In this document: positions 7,861-17,345 of the stretch, one piece after another | Position numbering within the stretch: the first letter of the stretch is position 1 | Layout: each line of letters opens with the position of its first letter | Assembly: GCF_000802365.1 (NCBI RefSeq) | Contig: NZ_JSZE01000004.1 | Span: 1 to 64,000, forward strand | Origin: Xanthomonas cannabis pv. cannabis | Lineage (GTDB): Bacteria > Pseudomonadota > Gammaproteobacteria > Xanthomonadales > Xanthomonadaceae | Length of the DNA stretch: 64,000 nucleotides | Direction of reading: 5' to 3' | Notes under the pieces: generated by a model | Seen by the model: the letters and a program-made list of their open reading frames with translations, nothing else | Database searches by the model: none | Told to the model about the DNA's origin: nothing | Translations under genes and position numbers: made by a program

Positions 7861-10284
7861 ATGGATTCGATGTCCCGCCCGCGCGTGCGCCATCCGGCCA
7901 CGCTTGCCTTGCTGCTGGTTCCGCTGACCTTTCCCGCATACGCACAACAGGCTCCCGACGACGCCGCACCATCCGCGCCGCTTGCAGACGGCAATGGCAC
8001 TGGCACTGGCACTGGCGAGCAAGTGTCCACGCTGGACCAGGTGCAGGTGGTCGGCCAGGCGATGACGTATTCCAAGACCACCGTCAGCAAGGAAATGCTG
8101 GACCGCCAGTTCGTGCTCGGCAGCGTCAACGATGCGCTCAACGAACTGCCCGGCGTGGTGGTCACCGAGGCCGATGCCTTCGGCTCGTCGGATTGGGGCA
8201 CCCAGATCAGCATGCGTGGCTTCGTCAGCAATCGCGATACCCAGCAGATCGGCACTACCATCGACGGCGTGCCCAATGGCGGCTCGGCCTATGGCGGCGG
8301 CTCCAAGGCCAATCGCTTCATCGACATGCCGGATCTGGAAACGGTGGAAGTGAGCCAGGGCACCGCCGACATCGCATCGCGCTCGAACGAAGCGTTGGGC
8401 GGCACCTTGAATTACCTCACCGGCGAACCGCTGGACACCCAGCGTGTGCGGGTGATCGGCGGCATCGGCGACAACCAGGCGCGCAAGTATTACGCGCGCT
8501 ACGACACCGGCCTGCTCGGCGGCAACACGCGCGCCTGGATCAGCGGCTCGTCGGCGCGCAACGACGACTGGATCGACGGTAGCGGCCACACCAGCCGCGA
8601 TCACCTGGCCGGCAAATTCGTCAGCGCCTTGGACAAGTGGACGCTCAGCGGCTACGCGTCCTACGACGATGCCGACGAATCCGAATACACCAGCGTGACG
8701 CCGGAGCAGTTCGCGCGCGATCCCGAACACGACCTGCTGACAGGCAGGCTCACCGGCATTCCCTACCTGGACCAGAACTACCGCTCCGGCTCGCGTGCAT
8801 TGCGCAAAAACACGTTTGGCTACCTGCGCGGCGCCTTCGATGGCGGCAACGGCTTCAAGACCACATTGACCGGCTACGCGCACCGCATGCAAGGCCGTGG
8901 CGACTGGATTCCGCCGTATCTGGCGGACGTCACCAACGACGGCGCCGGCGCAGCGGAATCCGAAGCGCGCGGCGGCAACACCGTGTATGCCGGCAGCGAC
9001 CTGGGCAAGCTGTATTACCTCACCCCCGGCGGCGCGGCCGCGACGATGCTGGCCGGTTGCGCCGGTAGCGATGCGGTGCCGGCCGAATCCAATCCAGCCT
9101 GCTACCCGGCCGGCTCGGTACCGGTGCAGTCGTACCGCCACAGCCACTACGACAACCACCGCGCCGGCGCGATGGCCGATGTGGAATGGCGTGCCGATCT
9201 CGGCGCCATCGACAACACCGTGCGCGCCGGTGCCTGGCTGGAGCGCTTTGAGCGCAGCGTCACCCGCGACTGGCACCGCCTGCTCAATGTCGGCACCAAT
9301 ATCAGCTTCGATCATCAGCCGTACTGGGTGCAGTTCAAGGACAACTACCAGACCGACGAACAGATGTACTACGTGGAAGATGTGATGCGTTACGGCGCGT
9401 TTGCCTGGCGCGTGGGCGTGAAGCAGTTCTTCCTGGACCAGACCCGCGACCGCCGCATTGGCGAGGCGCAGCATGTGGAATCGGATGCGCATTCGGACCC
9501 GCTGCTGTCGGCCGGCCTGACCTGGACCACGCCGCTGCAGGGCCTGGAAGCCTATGCCGGTTACTCGCAGAATTTTGCCGCCATCCCCTCCGGGGTGCTG
9601 GGCGAAACCGACCCGATCGCACTAAGCCGGGTCAAACCGGAAACCGCCGACAACGTCGAACTTGGCCTTCGCATCAGCCGCTGGCCGTTGACCGGCAGCG
9701 TGACCTTGTACGACATCCGTTTCGACAACCGCATCGTGTATGTGCCGGCCAACTTCGTCAGCGGCATCGACTACCTGGGCGAAACCGATGGCGTGTACGA
9801 AAACTTCGGCGGCGTGCATGCACGCGGCGTGGAAGCAGCGCTGGGCTACGGCTGGGACAACGGTTGGCGCATCAACGGTGCCTACACCTACAACAAGGCC
9901 GATTATCTGGGCAGCGGCGATGCCGCGCGCGATACCGCATTGGAGATCACCCCCGGTGCGCAGGTGATCGGCCAGCCGCGCAACACCTTGGTGATGTCGG
10001 CGGACTGGCGCGGCCAGGCCTGGCGCTTCGGCGTGTCCGGACGCTACCTGGGCAAGCGCTATCTGGACGCGTCCAACCGCGCCGCGCTCGATGGTGTGAC
10101 GACCTTCAATGCGAACCTGGGGGTGGAGCTGTCGCAGCTATCGTCGCAGCTCACCGGCCTGCTGCTGGCACTCAATGTCAGCAACCTCACCGACAAACGC
10201 TTCCTGGAAGGCGTGGACGGCAGCGACAGCGCGTTCATCGCGGCGCCGCGCACGGTCGGTTTGACGCTGACGCTGGATCTGTAA
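7861..10284 (+). CDS. TonB-dependent outer membrane receptor
   Basis: An 807-residue outer-membrane receptor that imports a ligand with energy from TonB. The ATG at 7861 begins a signal peptide (MDSMSRPRVRHP ... FPAYAQQ). A plug domain follows, with LDQVQVVGQAMTYSKTTVSKEMLDRQ and NDALNELPGVVVTEADAFG. The C-terminal barrel ends in LTLTLDL. The plug has SSDWGTQISMRGFVSNRDTQ and IGTTIDGVPNGG, characteristic of the family. It is a stand-alone gene. It is clearly different from the three paralogues at 17-26 kb. The ligand cannot be told from sequence; a metal chelate or plant-derived compound is possible. Confidence 0.9.
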   Translation: MDSMSRPRVRHPATLALLLVPLTFPAYAQQAPDDAAPSAPLADGNGTGTGTGEQVSTLDQVQVVGQAMTYSKTTVSKEMLDRQFVLGSVNDALNELPGVVVTEADAFGSSDWGTQISMRGFVSNRDTQQIGTTIDGVPNGGSAYGGGSKANRFIDMPDLETVEVSQGTADIASRSNEALGGTLNYLTGEPLDTQRVRVIGGIGDNQARKYYARYDTGLLGGNTRAWISGSSARNDDWIDGSGHTSRDHLAGKFVSALDKWTLSGYASYDDADESEYTSVTPEQFARDPEHDLLTGRLTGIPYLDQNYRSGSRALRKNTFGYLRGAFDGGNGFKTTLTGYAHRMQGRGDWIPPYLADVTNDGAGAAESEARGGNTVYAGSDLGKLYYLTPGGAAATMLAGCAGSDAVPAESNPACYPAGSVPVQSYRHSHYDNHRAGAMADVEWRADLGAIDNTVRAGAWLERFERSVTRDWHRLLNVGTNISFDHQPYWVQFKDNYQTDEQMYYVEDVMRYGAFAWRVGVKQFFLDQTRDRRIGEAQHVESDAHSDPLLSAGLTWTTPLQGLEAYAGYSQNFAAIPSGVLGETDPIALSRVKPETADNVELGLRISRWPLTGSVTLYDIRFDNRIVYVPANFVSGIDYLGETDGVYENFGGVHARGVEAALGYGWDNGWRINGAYTYNKADYLGSGDAARDTALEITPGAQVIGQPRNTLVMSADWRGQAWRFGVSGRYLGKRYLDASNRAALDGVTTFNANLGVELSQLSSQLTGLLLALNVSNLTDKRFLEGVDGSDSAFIAAPRTVGLTLTLDL

Positions 10285-10621
10285 CGGCGGATCGACCGGT
10301 GCGTGGTGCACGGGCGCTGCTGCTGACTTACGCTAGTCAGAGATTTTTAGGTGCGGGTACTGCGCTCCCATCCGCCCTTCGGGCACCTTCCCCCGCAGGC
10401 GGTGGAAGGCAGCGTTTCCCTTCTCCCGCTGGCGGGAGAAGGTGGCGCGTAGCGCCGGATGAGGGCGGGGCCGGCGGGGCTTAGACACCGGGGGTCCAGA
10501 AAGCCCGCGCCTACGCCTGCAACTAGCTGCTTATGCCGACCATGCCCCATCCGCCCTTCGGGCACCTTCCCCCGCAGGCGGTGGAAGGGACTCGTGAGGG
10601 TTCAGCCCACCAGGTGACACG
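10285..10621. repeat. Dispersed GC-rich repeat pair, intergenic
   Basis: 337 bp without a gene. It holds two copies of the repeat CCATCCGCCCTTCGGGCACC (starting near 10368 and 10547) followed by CTTCCCCCGCAGGCGGTGGAAGG, and a related inverted unit CTTCTCCCGCTGGCGGGAGAAGG near 10421 ending in GGATGAGGG. Each can fold into a short hairpin. The same family recurs at 14.9, 16.1 and 49.4-49.6 kb. Confidence 0.75.
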
Positions 10622-12790
10622 ATGATCGATCTTCCCCGCCGCCGCGTTCTGCAGACCGGGCTTGCCGGCGCCGCCGCCGCGCTGCTGCCTCCCAGCATCG
10701 CGCGGGCCGCCGCCATCGCACCCGACCGTCGCAGCGGCACGCTCAACGACCTGCAGCACGTGGTGATCCTGATGCAGGAAAACCGCGCGTTCGATCACTA
10801 CTTCGGTGCCCTGCCCGGCGTGCGCGGGTTCGGCGATCGCTTTCCGATTCCAGCCCCGCCGCTGCCGGGTGCGTCCTCGCGCACGGTGTGGTTGCAACCC
10901 AGCGAGGACGGCAAGCAATGGCTGACGCCGTTTGCACTGGACACCGCCGCGCAGTTCGGCTTCATGCGCGTCAAGGGCACACCGCACAGCTGGCCGGCTG
11001 CGCAACAGGCCTGGGACCATGGCCGGCTCGGACATTGGGCCGCCGCCAAGCGCGACCATGCGCTGGGCTATTACCGGCGCGCGGATATTCCCTTCCAGTA
11101 CGGGCTTGCCGATGCCTTCACCATTTGCGATGCGTACCACGCCTCGATCCAGACCGGCACCAATTCCAACCGCGTGTTCCTGTGGACCGGCGGCAACGAT
11201 CCGCAGGCGCGCGCAGGCGGTCCGGTGATCGGCAATTCGCACGACAACTTTCCTGAGCTGGGCGGCTTTGCCGAGCCGTATCGCTGGGCCACGTATGTCC
11301 AAGCACTGCAGAACGCCGGTGTGTCCTGGCAGATCTATCAGGACATGGCCGACAACTTCACCGACAACCCTCTGGCCGGCTTCGACGCGTTTCGGCAGGC
11401 GTACCGCAACAGCCCTGGCCACGATGCGCAATTGCGTGCGCGTGGCATCAGCACGCGTGGAGTGCAGCAGCTCCGCGCAGACGTGTTGGGCGGCCGGCTG
11501 CCGTCGGTGAGCTTTGTCATCGCCGATGCGGCCGGCAGCGAGCACCCCGATCCGTCCAGCCCCGCCCAGGGCGCGGCCTACACTGCAGGCGTGCTGGATG
11601 CGCTCACCGCCGATCCGGCGGTATGGAGCCGCACGGCCCTGCTGCTGATGTTCGATGAGAACGACGGCTTTTTCGACCACATGCCGCCGCCCGCACCGCC
11701 GTCGCCGGATGCGCGCGCCGCCGGTGGATTTGCCGGCGCATCCAGCATCGCCACCGACGACGACTACCACCGTCACCCGGCGCCAGGCGAGCAGAAGGTG
11801 GATCTGCCCGAGCTACGCGGGCGCCCGTACGGGCTGGGGCCGCGCGTGCCGATGTATGTAATCTCGCCATGGAGCCGTGGTGGCTGGGTGGACTCGCAGG
11901 TGTACGACCACACCTCGGTGCTGCGTTTGCTGGAACGCCGCTTCGGCGTGCCCGCAGCGGAGATCACGCCGTGGCGGCGTGCGGTGTGTGGCGATCTGAC
12001 CAACGCGTTCGATTTCCGCAGCGCCGATGCACGCACGTTCGCCGCGGCGCTGCCCGATGTGGGCGACGCTGCAGCGCGTGCAGCGGCCCTGCGCGAGCAC
12101 ACGCTGCCGCCGCTGCCGTCTACTTTGCAGCCGCCTGTGCAAGCGTTCGGCGTGCGCCGCTCGCGCCCCTTGCCGTATCGCCCGAGCGTGCAACTGGCAC
12201 ATGCACAGGAGCGCGGCGAGGTGCGGCTACGCATGGGCAACAGCGGTGCAACGGTGGTACTGCAGATCTATGACCGTTACGACCTGGCGGCGGTGCCGCG
12301 CCGCTACACGGTGGGCACCGGCGCCATCCTGGGAGCCGACTGGAGCACCTGCGATGGCCGCTACGATCTGTGGCTGATCGGCCCCAACGGATTCCATCGC
12401 CATTATCGCGGCGACCTGAGTGCCCCGTTGCTGATGGCCGAGATCAGCCAAGATCCGGACGACGCCACATCCGTGTTGCTATCGCTACGCAATGGCGGCA
12501 GCACTGCCGTGCAGGTGAAGCTGCAACCAGGCGCGTATGCAGCCGCGCAGCCGCACCAGCGCCTCAGCATTGCGCCCGGCGCGACCAAGCAGCGCCGTTG
12601 GAAAGCGGCAGCAACCGGCGGCTGGTACGACCTGTGGGTGCACCACGACTGCGCGGCCCAGCGCCTGGCAGGTCGCATCGAAACCGGCGCCGACAGCGTC
12701 AGCGATCCCGCCATGGGTGGACCGGCGCGGTTGCAGCAGGAAAGACCTGTCGCGATCGATGCGCTGGGCCGAGTGGCCGTGCCAGGTTGA
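10622..12790 (+). CDS. plcN: Non-hemolytic phospholipase C, Tat-exported
   Basis: A 722-residue phosphocholine-preferring phospholipase C that cleaves phospholipid head groups outside the cytoplasm. The N-terminus DLPRRRVLQTGLAGAAAALL is a twin-arginine signal. The phosphoesterase domain carries MQENRAFDHYFG (residues ~53-64), the segment NRVFLWTGGND, FDENDGFFDHMPPP and YDHTSVLRLLERRFGV, all conserved in bacterial PLC/acid phosphatase-like enzymes. Two C-terminal DUF756-type beta domains follow from about residue 500. The ATG at 10622 has AGGTGA 5 nt upstream. Such enzymes serve phosphate scavenging or virulence; no Pho-box was identified. Confidence 0.92.
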   Translation: MIDLPRRRVLQTGLAGAAAALLPPSIARAAAIAPDRRSGTLNDLQHVVILMQENRAFDHYFGALPGVRGFGDRFPIPAPPLPGASSRTVWLQPSEDGKQWLTPFALDTAAQFGFMRVKGTPHSWPAAQQAWDHGRLGHWAAAKRDHALGYYRRADIPFQYGLADAFTICDAYHASIQTGTNSNRVFLWTGGNDPQARAGGPVIGNSHDNFPELGGFAEPYRWATYVQALQNAGVSWQIYQDMADNFTDNPLAGFDAFRQAYRNSPGHDAQLRARGISTRGVQQLRADVLGGRLPSVSFVIADAAGSEHPDPSSPAQGAAYTAGVLDALTADPAVWSRTALLLMFDENDGFFDHMPPPAPPSPDARAAGGFAGASSIATDDDYHRHPAPGEQKVDLPELRGRPYGLGPRVPMYVISPWSRGGWVDSQVYDHTSVLRLLERRFGVPAAEITPWRRAVCGDLTNAFDFRSADARTFAAALPDVGDAAARAAALREHTLPPLPSTLQPPVQAFGVRRSRPLPYRPSVQLAHAQERGEVRLRMGNSGATVVLQIYDRYDLAAVPRRYTVGTGAILGADWSTCDGRYDLWLIGPNGFHRHYRGDLSAPLLMAEISQDPDDATSVLLSLRNGGSTAVQVKLQPGAYAAAQPHQRLSIAPGATKQRRWKAAATGGWYDLWVHHDCAAQRLAGRIETGADSVSDPAMGGPARLQQERPVAIDALGRVAVPG

Positions 12791-12925
12791 ATGTTGCCGC
12801 TGGCCAGCGGCAACCATCGCTCCGCATTACCGCTGCTGCGTGGAGGAACGTCGCAACCTCCCTCGCCGCAATTGTGCCTGCCGAATCGACATGCGCCGCT
12901 ATCGCCACGTGTCGCTTCGGCAGGC

Positions 12926-13819
12926 TCACCTTTCAAACCATTCCCGCACCGCGACCGCGACTGCCTTCAGCGCCGCATCGCGTGCAGCAGCGTCTACCTT
13001 GGCGCCGTTCAAGTACGTCGCCAGCAGCAGCGGCGGCTGGCCCTTCGGCGGCCAGAGGATGGCGATGTCGTTGCGGGTATCGGTGCCGTTGCTACCGGTC
13101 TTGTCGCCGATCTTCCAGTCGGCCGTGAGCCCCGCACGCAGGCAGTCGTCGCCGGTGCGGTTGTCGATCATCCAGTCGGTCAGCTGCTTGCGCGAGGCAG
13201 GCTGCAGCGCATCGCCAAGCAGCAGCGTACGCAGCGTGGACGCCATCGCAGCAGGCGTGGTGGTGTCACGCAGCTCGCCGGGGGCGAACCCGTTCATCTC
13301 CGGCTCGTAGCGGTCGCTGCGGGTCTTGGTATCGCCGATGCTGCGCAGGAAGGCGGTCAATCCGGCCGGGTCGCCGACCAGCGGGAACAACAGGTTGGCG
13401 GCCGGGTTGTCGCTGTGGATCATCGTGGCCCGGCACAGCTCGCCGACACTCAGCGTGCCGCCGACATGCCGCTTGGTGACCGGAGCATGCTCAAGCATGT
13501 CCGCGGCACGGATCTTGACCGGTTGCGTCAGCGTGAGCTTGCCCTGATCCACCCGCCGCAGCACCGCGGCAGCCAATACAAATTTGAAGGTACTGCACAT
13601 CGGAAAGCGCTCGTTCTCGCGCTGCCCGAGGCGCCAGCCGGGGGCGCTGCCGAGCAGGCTGATGCCCAGGCGACCACCGGTGCCACGTTCGATGTCCGCC
13701 CACTGTGCCCGCAGCATGTCGTCCATATTCACCGCCGGACTGAGCGCCAGTGCGGGTCTGGACGCCGCAAACAGCATGCCTGCGCCGGTTGCGTACAAGA
13801 ACTCTCGCCGATTCAACAT
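12926..13819 (-). CDS. bla: Class A beta-lactamase
   Basis: A 297-residue periplasmic serine beta-lactamase that hydrolyses beta-lactam antibiotics. The catalytic residues are all visible: CSTFK with Ser76 and Lys79, SDN at 136-138, the omega-loop EPEMN with Glu172, and KTGSNG with Lys240. The N-terminus MLNRREFLYATGAGMLF ... RPALALS is a signal sequence with paired arginines, possibly Tat. A strong GGAGG ribosome site precedes the ATG. It is divergent from a LysR gene of the AmpR type, the standard arrangement for inducible chromosomal class A enzymes of Xanthomonas. Residue numbering is from this start. Confidence 0.95.
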   Translation of the reverse strand: MLNRREFLYATGAGMLFAASRPALALSPAVNMDDMLRAQWADIERGTGGRLGISLLGSAPGWRLGQRENERFPMCSTFKFVLAAAVLRRVDQGKLTLTQPVKIRAADMLEHAPVTKRHVGGTLSVGELCRATMIHSDNPAANLLFPLVGDPAGLTAFLRSIGDTKTRSDRYEPEMNGFAPGELRDTTTPAAMASTLRTLLLGDALQPASRKQLTDWMIDNRTGDDCLRAGLTADWKIGDKTGSNGTDTRNDIAILWPPKGQPPLLLATYLNGAKVDAAARDAALKAVAVAVREWFER

Positions 13820-13919
13820 GCGTCTGCCTCCTTGAGGGAGCCCGCAGTATCGATGCGCATGGCGCAGCCGACCATCGCGATGTTTCGATCCCAGACATGA
13901 ATTGAACTAATCTCTCCCG
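13820..13919. promoter_or_regulatory. Divergent bla / ampR-like promoter region
   Basis: 100 bp between two divergent starts. AmpR-type regulators bind a T-N11-A dyad in such gaps; the region has AT-rich stretches near 13895-13915 but no perfect dyad stands out to me. Function inferred from gene arrangement. Confidence 0.45.
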
Positions 13920-14792
13920 ATGCCCCGCCCCCGCCTCCCGCTCAATGCCCTGCGCGCGTTCGAAGCCGCCGCCCGCCATCAAAATCTGACCCGTGCGGCA
14001 AACGAGCTGTGCGTGAGCCAGGCCGCGCTCAGCCACCAGATCAAGGCGCTGGAGCAACAGCTGGGCACCAGCCTGTTCCACCGCCTGCCACGCGGGGTGG
14101 CGCTGACCGACGAGGGCGCGGCGCTGGCGCCGGTGCTGGGCGAGGCCTTCGACCGCATCGCCGCCACCCTGGAGCGCTTCGCCGATGGGCGCTATCGCGA
14201 GGTGCTCAGCGTGGGCGTGGTGGGCACCTTCGCCACCGGCTGGCTGCTGCCGCGATTGCCGACCTTTCATGCCGCGCATCCGGATATCGAATTACGCCTG
14301 TCCACCCACAACAACCGGGTCGATCTGGCCGGCGAAGGGCTGGATCTGGCGATCCGTTTCGGCGATGGCGACTGGCAGGGCCAGATCGCGCATGCGCTGA
14401 TGGAGGCACCGTTTGCGCCGGTGTGCGCGCCCAGCATGGCGCGCGGCCTGCACACGCCGGCCGATCTGGCGCGGGTGCCGTTACTGCGCTCGTATCGGCT
14501 GGATGAGTGGCCGCAGTGGTTTCGTGCCGCGGGGGCGGCGAGCGTGCCCGCGCGTGGGGCCATGTTCGATTCGTCGTTGACGCTGGCCAGCGCCGCGGCA
14601 GCCGGCGCCGGCGTGGCGTTGTTGCCATTGCCGATGTTTCGCCAGGACCTGGATGCCGGGCGCCTGGTCTGCCCGTTCCCGATCACGATCGATGCGGGAC
14701 GCTACTGGCTGACGCGGCTACGTTCGCGGCCTGAGAGTGAGGCGGGGAGGAGGTTACTTGCATGGTTGCTGGTGGAGCAAAGGCTGGGGTGA
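13920..14792 (+). CDS. ampR: AmpR-like LysR-family regulator of beta-lactamase
   Basis: A 290-residue LysR-type regulator. The N-terminal HTH (LNALRAFEAAARHQNLTRAANELCVSQAALSHQIKALE pattern, about residues 8-45) is close to AmpR. The effector-binding domain includes VGVVGTFATGWLLPRL and the DLAIRFGDGDW segment typical of AmpR/GcvA proteins. AmpR senses muropeptides released when beta-lactams block cell-wall synthesis and then activates the divergent beta-lactamase gene. The ATG at 13920 starts at the conserved MPRPRLPLNALRAF. The family members GcvA and AmpR are similar, so the assignment leans on the adjacent bla gene. Confidence 0.88.
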   Translation: MPRPRLPLNALRAFEAAARHQNLTRAANELCVSQAALSHQIKALEQQLGTSLFHRLPRGVALTDEGAALAPVLGEAFDRIAATLERFADGRYREVLSVGVVGTFATGWLLPRLPTFHAAHPDIELRLSTHNNRVDLAGEGLDLAIRFGDGDWQGQIAHALMEAPFAPVCAPSMARGLHTPADLARVPLLRSYRLDEWPQWFRAAGAASVPARGAMFDSSLTLASAAAAGAGVALLPLPMFRQDLDAGRLVCPFPITIDAGRYWLTRLRSRPESEAGRRLLAWLLVEQRLG

Positions 14793-15244
14793 CGTTGGGT
14801 GCGTTCCAGTGGTGATTGCCTGCGTGCACTCGACACAGCCTCTCCTATGCGATGGCTACGCCGCAGCTCACCTGGCCCCTCCATCAGGATGGCTGTCTTC
14901 CGCCGCACCCGCACCCCAACCCCTCTGCAGCAGGGAGAGGGGCGTTTCATCACCAGAGCTGCGGCTTGCGCCCTTCTCCCGCCCGGACATTGTCCTCCTT
15001 CATGGGGGAGACGGTGGCGCGTAGCGCCGCATGAGGGTGCGGGCGCGAAGCGCAACGCATTCTGCGGCGACTGCCCTACCCACCCGAGCTCATGGCACAC
15101 CCGATGAGCGGCACATGCTCGGTCCAGACACTGCTCCGTCTACGCATGATGCAGACCATCAAAGCCGTGCACCGCTGAAAACCACCTACGGCAAGCGCGA
15201 TCGATCAGCACGATCAACACGCAGCAGCATCATCTCGTCCTGCC
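14793..15244. repeat. Gene-free gap with dispersed repeats
   Basis: 452 bp between the ampR-like gene and the yheS-like stop. From about 14915 to 15040 there are CACCCCAACCCCTCTGCAGC, CCCTTCTCCCGCCC and GGTGGCGCGTAGCGCCGCAT elements, members of the same repeat family as at 10.4 and 49.5 kb. The rest shows no gene. Confidence 0.7.
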
Positions 15245-17164
15245 TTACGCGCCGTCGATCAGCTCCATCCAGGCCGCTTCGGCGGCGGCCAGCTGCTGCG
15301 CCGTTGTTTCGCGGTCGCGCCCCAGCACCGCCATCTTGTCGCTGTCGGCATAGTTGCCCGGGTTGGCAAGCTCACGATCCAGCGCGGCCAGCGCCGCCTC
15401 CAGCTCGCCGACGCGCTTTTCGGCGCTGGCCAGCTTGTGCGGGTTGACGGCCTTCTTCGGCGGCAATGGCTTGGTCGGCGGTGGCGGGGTCGGTGCCGCT
15501 TCGGCCATCTTCTGCTTGGTGCCCTGCGCCGTCGGGCGGCTACGCAGCCAGGCGGCGTATTCGTCCAGATCGCCGGCGAATGGCTCGACCACGCCATCGG
15601 CCACGCGCCAGAAGCTGTCGCAAACCAGGCCGATCAGATGGCGGTCGTGCGAGACCATCACGATGGCACCTTCGAAGTCGCTCAGCGCTTCGGCCAGCGC
15701 CTCGCGCATTTCCAGGTCCAGGTGGTTGGTCGGTTCGTCCAGCAACAGCACGTTGGGCTGCTGCCAGGCGATCAGCGCCAGCGCCAGACGCGCGCGCTCG
15801 CCGCCGGAGAAACCATCCACCACCTCGAACGCGCGGTCGCCGGCGAAATTCCATTTACCCAGGAAATCGCGGAACGCCTGGTTGGAACCATCCGGCGACA
15901 GGTCGCGGAAATGGTCCATCGGCGATTGGCCTTCGTGCAGGGACTCCACGGTGTGCTGGGCGAAGTAACCGATACGCAGGTCCGGATGCGCGCTGCGCTC
16001 TCCCGCCAACGGCGCCAACTCGCCCACCAAGGTCTTGACCAGCGTCGACTTACCGGCGCCATTGGGCCCCAGCAACCCGATGCGGTCGCCCGCCTCCAAC
16101 CCAAACCCGACGTCGTGCAGGATGACCGTGGCAGCGTCGCCCCCATCCGCCCTTCGGGCACCTTCCCCCGCACGCGGGGGAAGGGAGGTCGGAGCCGGAT
16201 AGCCGGCCTGCACATGATTCAAGCGGATCAACGAAAACGGCAGCCGATTGGGCTGTGCGAACTGGATGCGGAATTCGCGCTCGGCGCGCACCGCTTCGGT
16301 ACCGGCCATCTTGGCCAGGCGCTTCATGCGACTCTGCGCCTGCGTCGCCTTGCTGGCCTGTGCCTTGAAGCGGTCGATGAAGCTCTGCAGATGCGCGCGT
16401 TCTGCCTGTTCCTTGTCGTGGGCGATCTGCTGCTGGCGCAGGTGCTCGATGCGCTGGCGTTCGAAATCGGTATAGCCGCCGACATACAGCTTGGCGGTGC
16501 CGCCGTGCAGGTGCAGGGTATGGGTGGCGACGTTGTCGAGGAACTCGCGGTCATGCGAAATCAGCAACAAGGTGCCCGGGTACTTGAGCAGCCATTGCTC
16601 CAGCCACAGCACCGCGTCCATGTCCAGGTGGTTGGTCGGTTCGTCGAGCAGCAGCAGGTCGCTGGGCATCATCAGCGCACGCGCCAGATTCAGCCGCACG
16701 CGCCAGCCGCCGGAGAACGACGACACCGCGCGGTGGTGCGTATCGGCCGGGAAGCCCAGGCCGTGCAGCAGCTTGCCGGCGCGCGCCTCGGCGTCGTACG
16801 CGCCGAGCTCGGCCATCTTCTGGTGCGCGTTGGCCACCGCTTCCCAGTCTTCGCGCGCGGTCGCGTCGGCCTCTTCCTGCAGCACCGCGGACACCTCGAT
16901 ATCGCCGCCAAGCACGAACGACAGCGCTGGGTCGGGCAGCGACGGGGTTTCCTGCGAAACGCTGGCGGTGCGCACCTTGCCGGGCAGGTCCACGTCGCCC
17001 TTGTCGGCCTCCAGCTCGCCCTTCACCGCGGCGAACAGGCTCGACTTACCGGTGCCGTTCCGGCCCACCACGCCGACGCGGTAGCCGGCATGCATGGTCA
17101 GGTCGACGTTGGACAACAGCAGACGCTCGCCGCGTCGCATGGAGAAGTTGCGCAGGGAAATCAT
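15245..17164 (-). CDS. yheS: ABC-F ATPase, YheS-type, with in-frame repeat insertion
   Basis: A 639-residue soluble protein with two ABC ATPase domains and no membrane part, the ABC-F family that acts on ribosomes. Domain 1 has GRNGTGKSS (about residues 34-42) and SFSGGWRVRLNLA; domain 2 has GPNGAGKST and FSGGERARLALA. Both have LLLDEPTNHLD. The start MISLRNFSMRRGERLLL and the segment VSQETPSLPD fit YheS better than Uup. At about residues 322-347, just where domain 2 begins, the protein reads PTSLPPRAGEGARRADGGD, which is a translated copy of the dispersed intergenic repeat. The frame stays open. The ATG at 17162-17164 is used; the longer frame adds nothing conserved. Confidence 0.9.
   Translation of the reverse strand: MISLRNFSMRRGERLLLSNVDLTMHAGYRVGVVGRNGTGKSSLFAAVKGELEADKGDVDLPGKVRTASVSQETPSLPDPALSFVLGGDIEVSAVLQEEADATAREDWEAVANAHQKMAELGAYDAEARAGKLLHGLGFPADTHHRAVSSFSGGWRVRLNLARALMMPSDLLLLDEPTNHLDMDAVLWLEQWLLKYPGTLLLISHDREFLDNVATHTLHLHGGTAKLYVGGYTDFERQRIEHLRQQQIAHDKEQAERAHLQSFIDRFKAQASKATQAQSRMKRLAKMAGTEAVRAEREFRIQFAQPNRLPFSLIRLNHVQAGYPAPTSLPPRAGEGARRADGGDAATVILHDVGFGLEAGDRIGLLGPNGAGKSTLVKTLVGELAPLAGERSAHPDLRIGYFAQHTVESLHEGQSPMDHFRDLSPDGSNQAFRDFLGKWNFAGDRAFEVVDGFSGGERARLALALIAWQQPNVLLLDEPTNHLDLEMREALAEALSDFEGAIVMVSHDRHLIGLVCDSFWRVADGVVEPFAGDLDEYAAWLRSRPTAQGTKQKMAEAAPTPPPPTKPLPPKKAVNPHKLASAEKRVGELEAALAALDRELANPGNYADSDKMAVLGRDRETTAQQLAAAEAAWMELIDGA
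16138..16195. repeat. Dispersed repeat copy inside the yheS-like gene
   Basis: CCCCATCCGCCCTTCGGGCA followed by CCTTCCCCCGCACGCGGGGGAAGG. The first 30 nt or so are the same as the intergenic repeats near 10367 and 10546. Here the element is translated in frame (in reverse orientation) as part of the ABC-F protein. Confidence 0.85.
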
Positions 17165-17345
17165 TGATGGACAGTCCGATAGAACGAAAAGGAATGAGCA
17201 GATGAGCAGCATTCCTGCGACGCCATTCTAGCGTTAACGAATAATTAGCGCCTTCAGGTAGGCCGCCGCCGTCTTCGCCCGCTCGCGCCCCCCCCCTGCC
17301 TAGCCTTTAGCGGCCGCACACGGCCCCACAGTTTTCGGAGTTGTC

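Noticed and set aside
7474..9492. 672-residue minus-strand frame
   Set aside because: Antisense to the DUF442 and TonB receptor genes; composition is typical of GC-rich shadow frames and no motif is seen.
15437..17167. 576-residue plus-strand frame opposite yheS
   Set aside because: Shadow of the ABC-F gene; His/Gln/Arg-rich with no recognisable fold.
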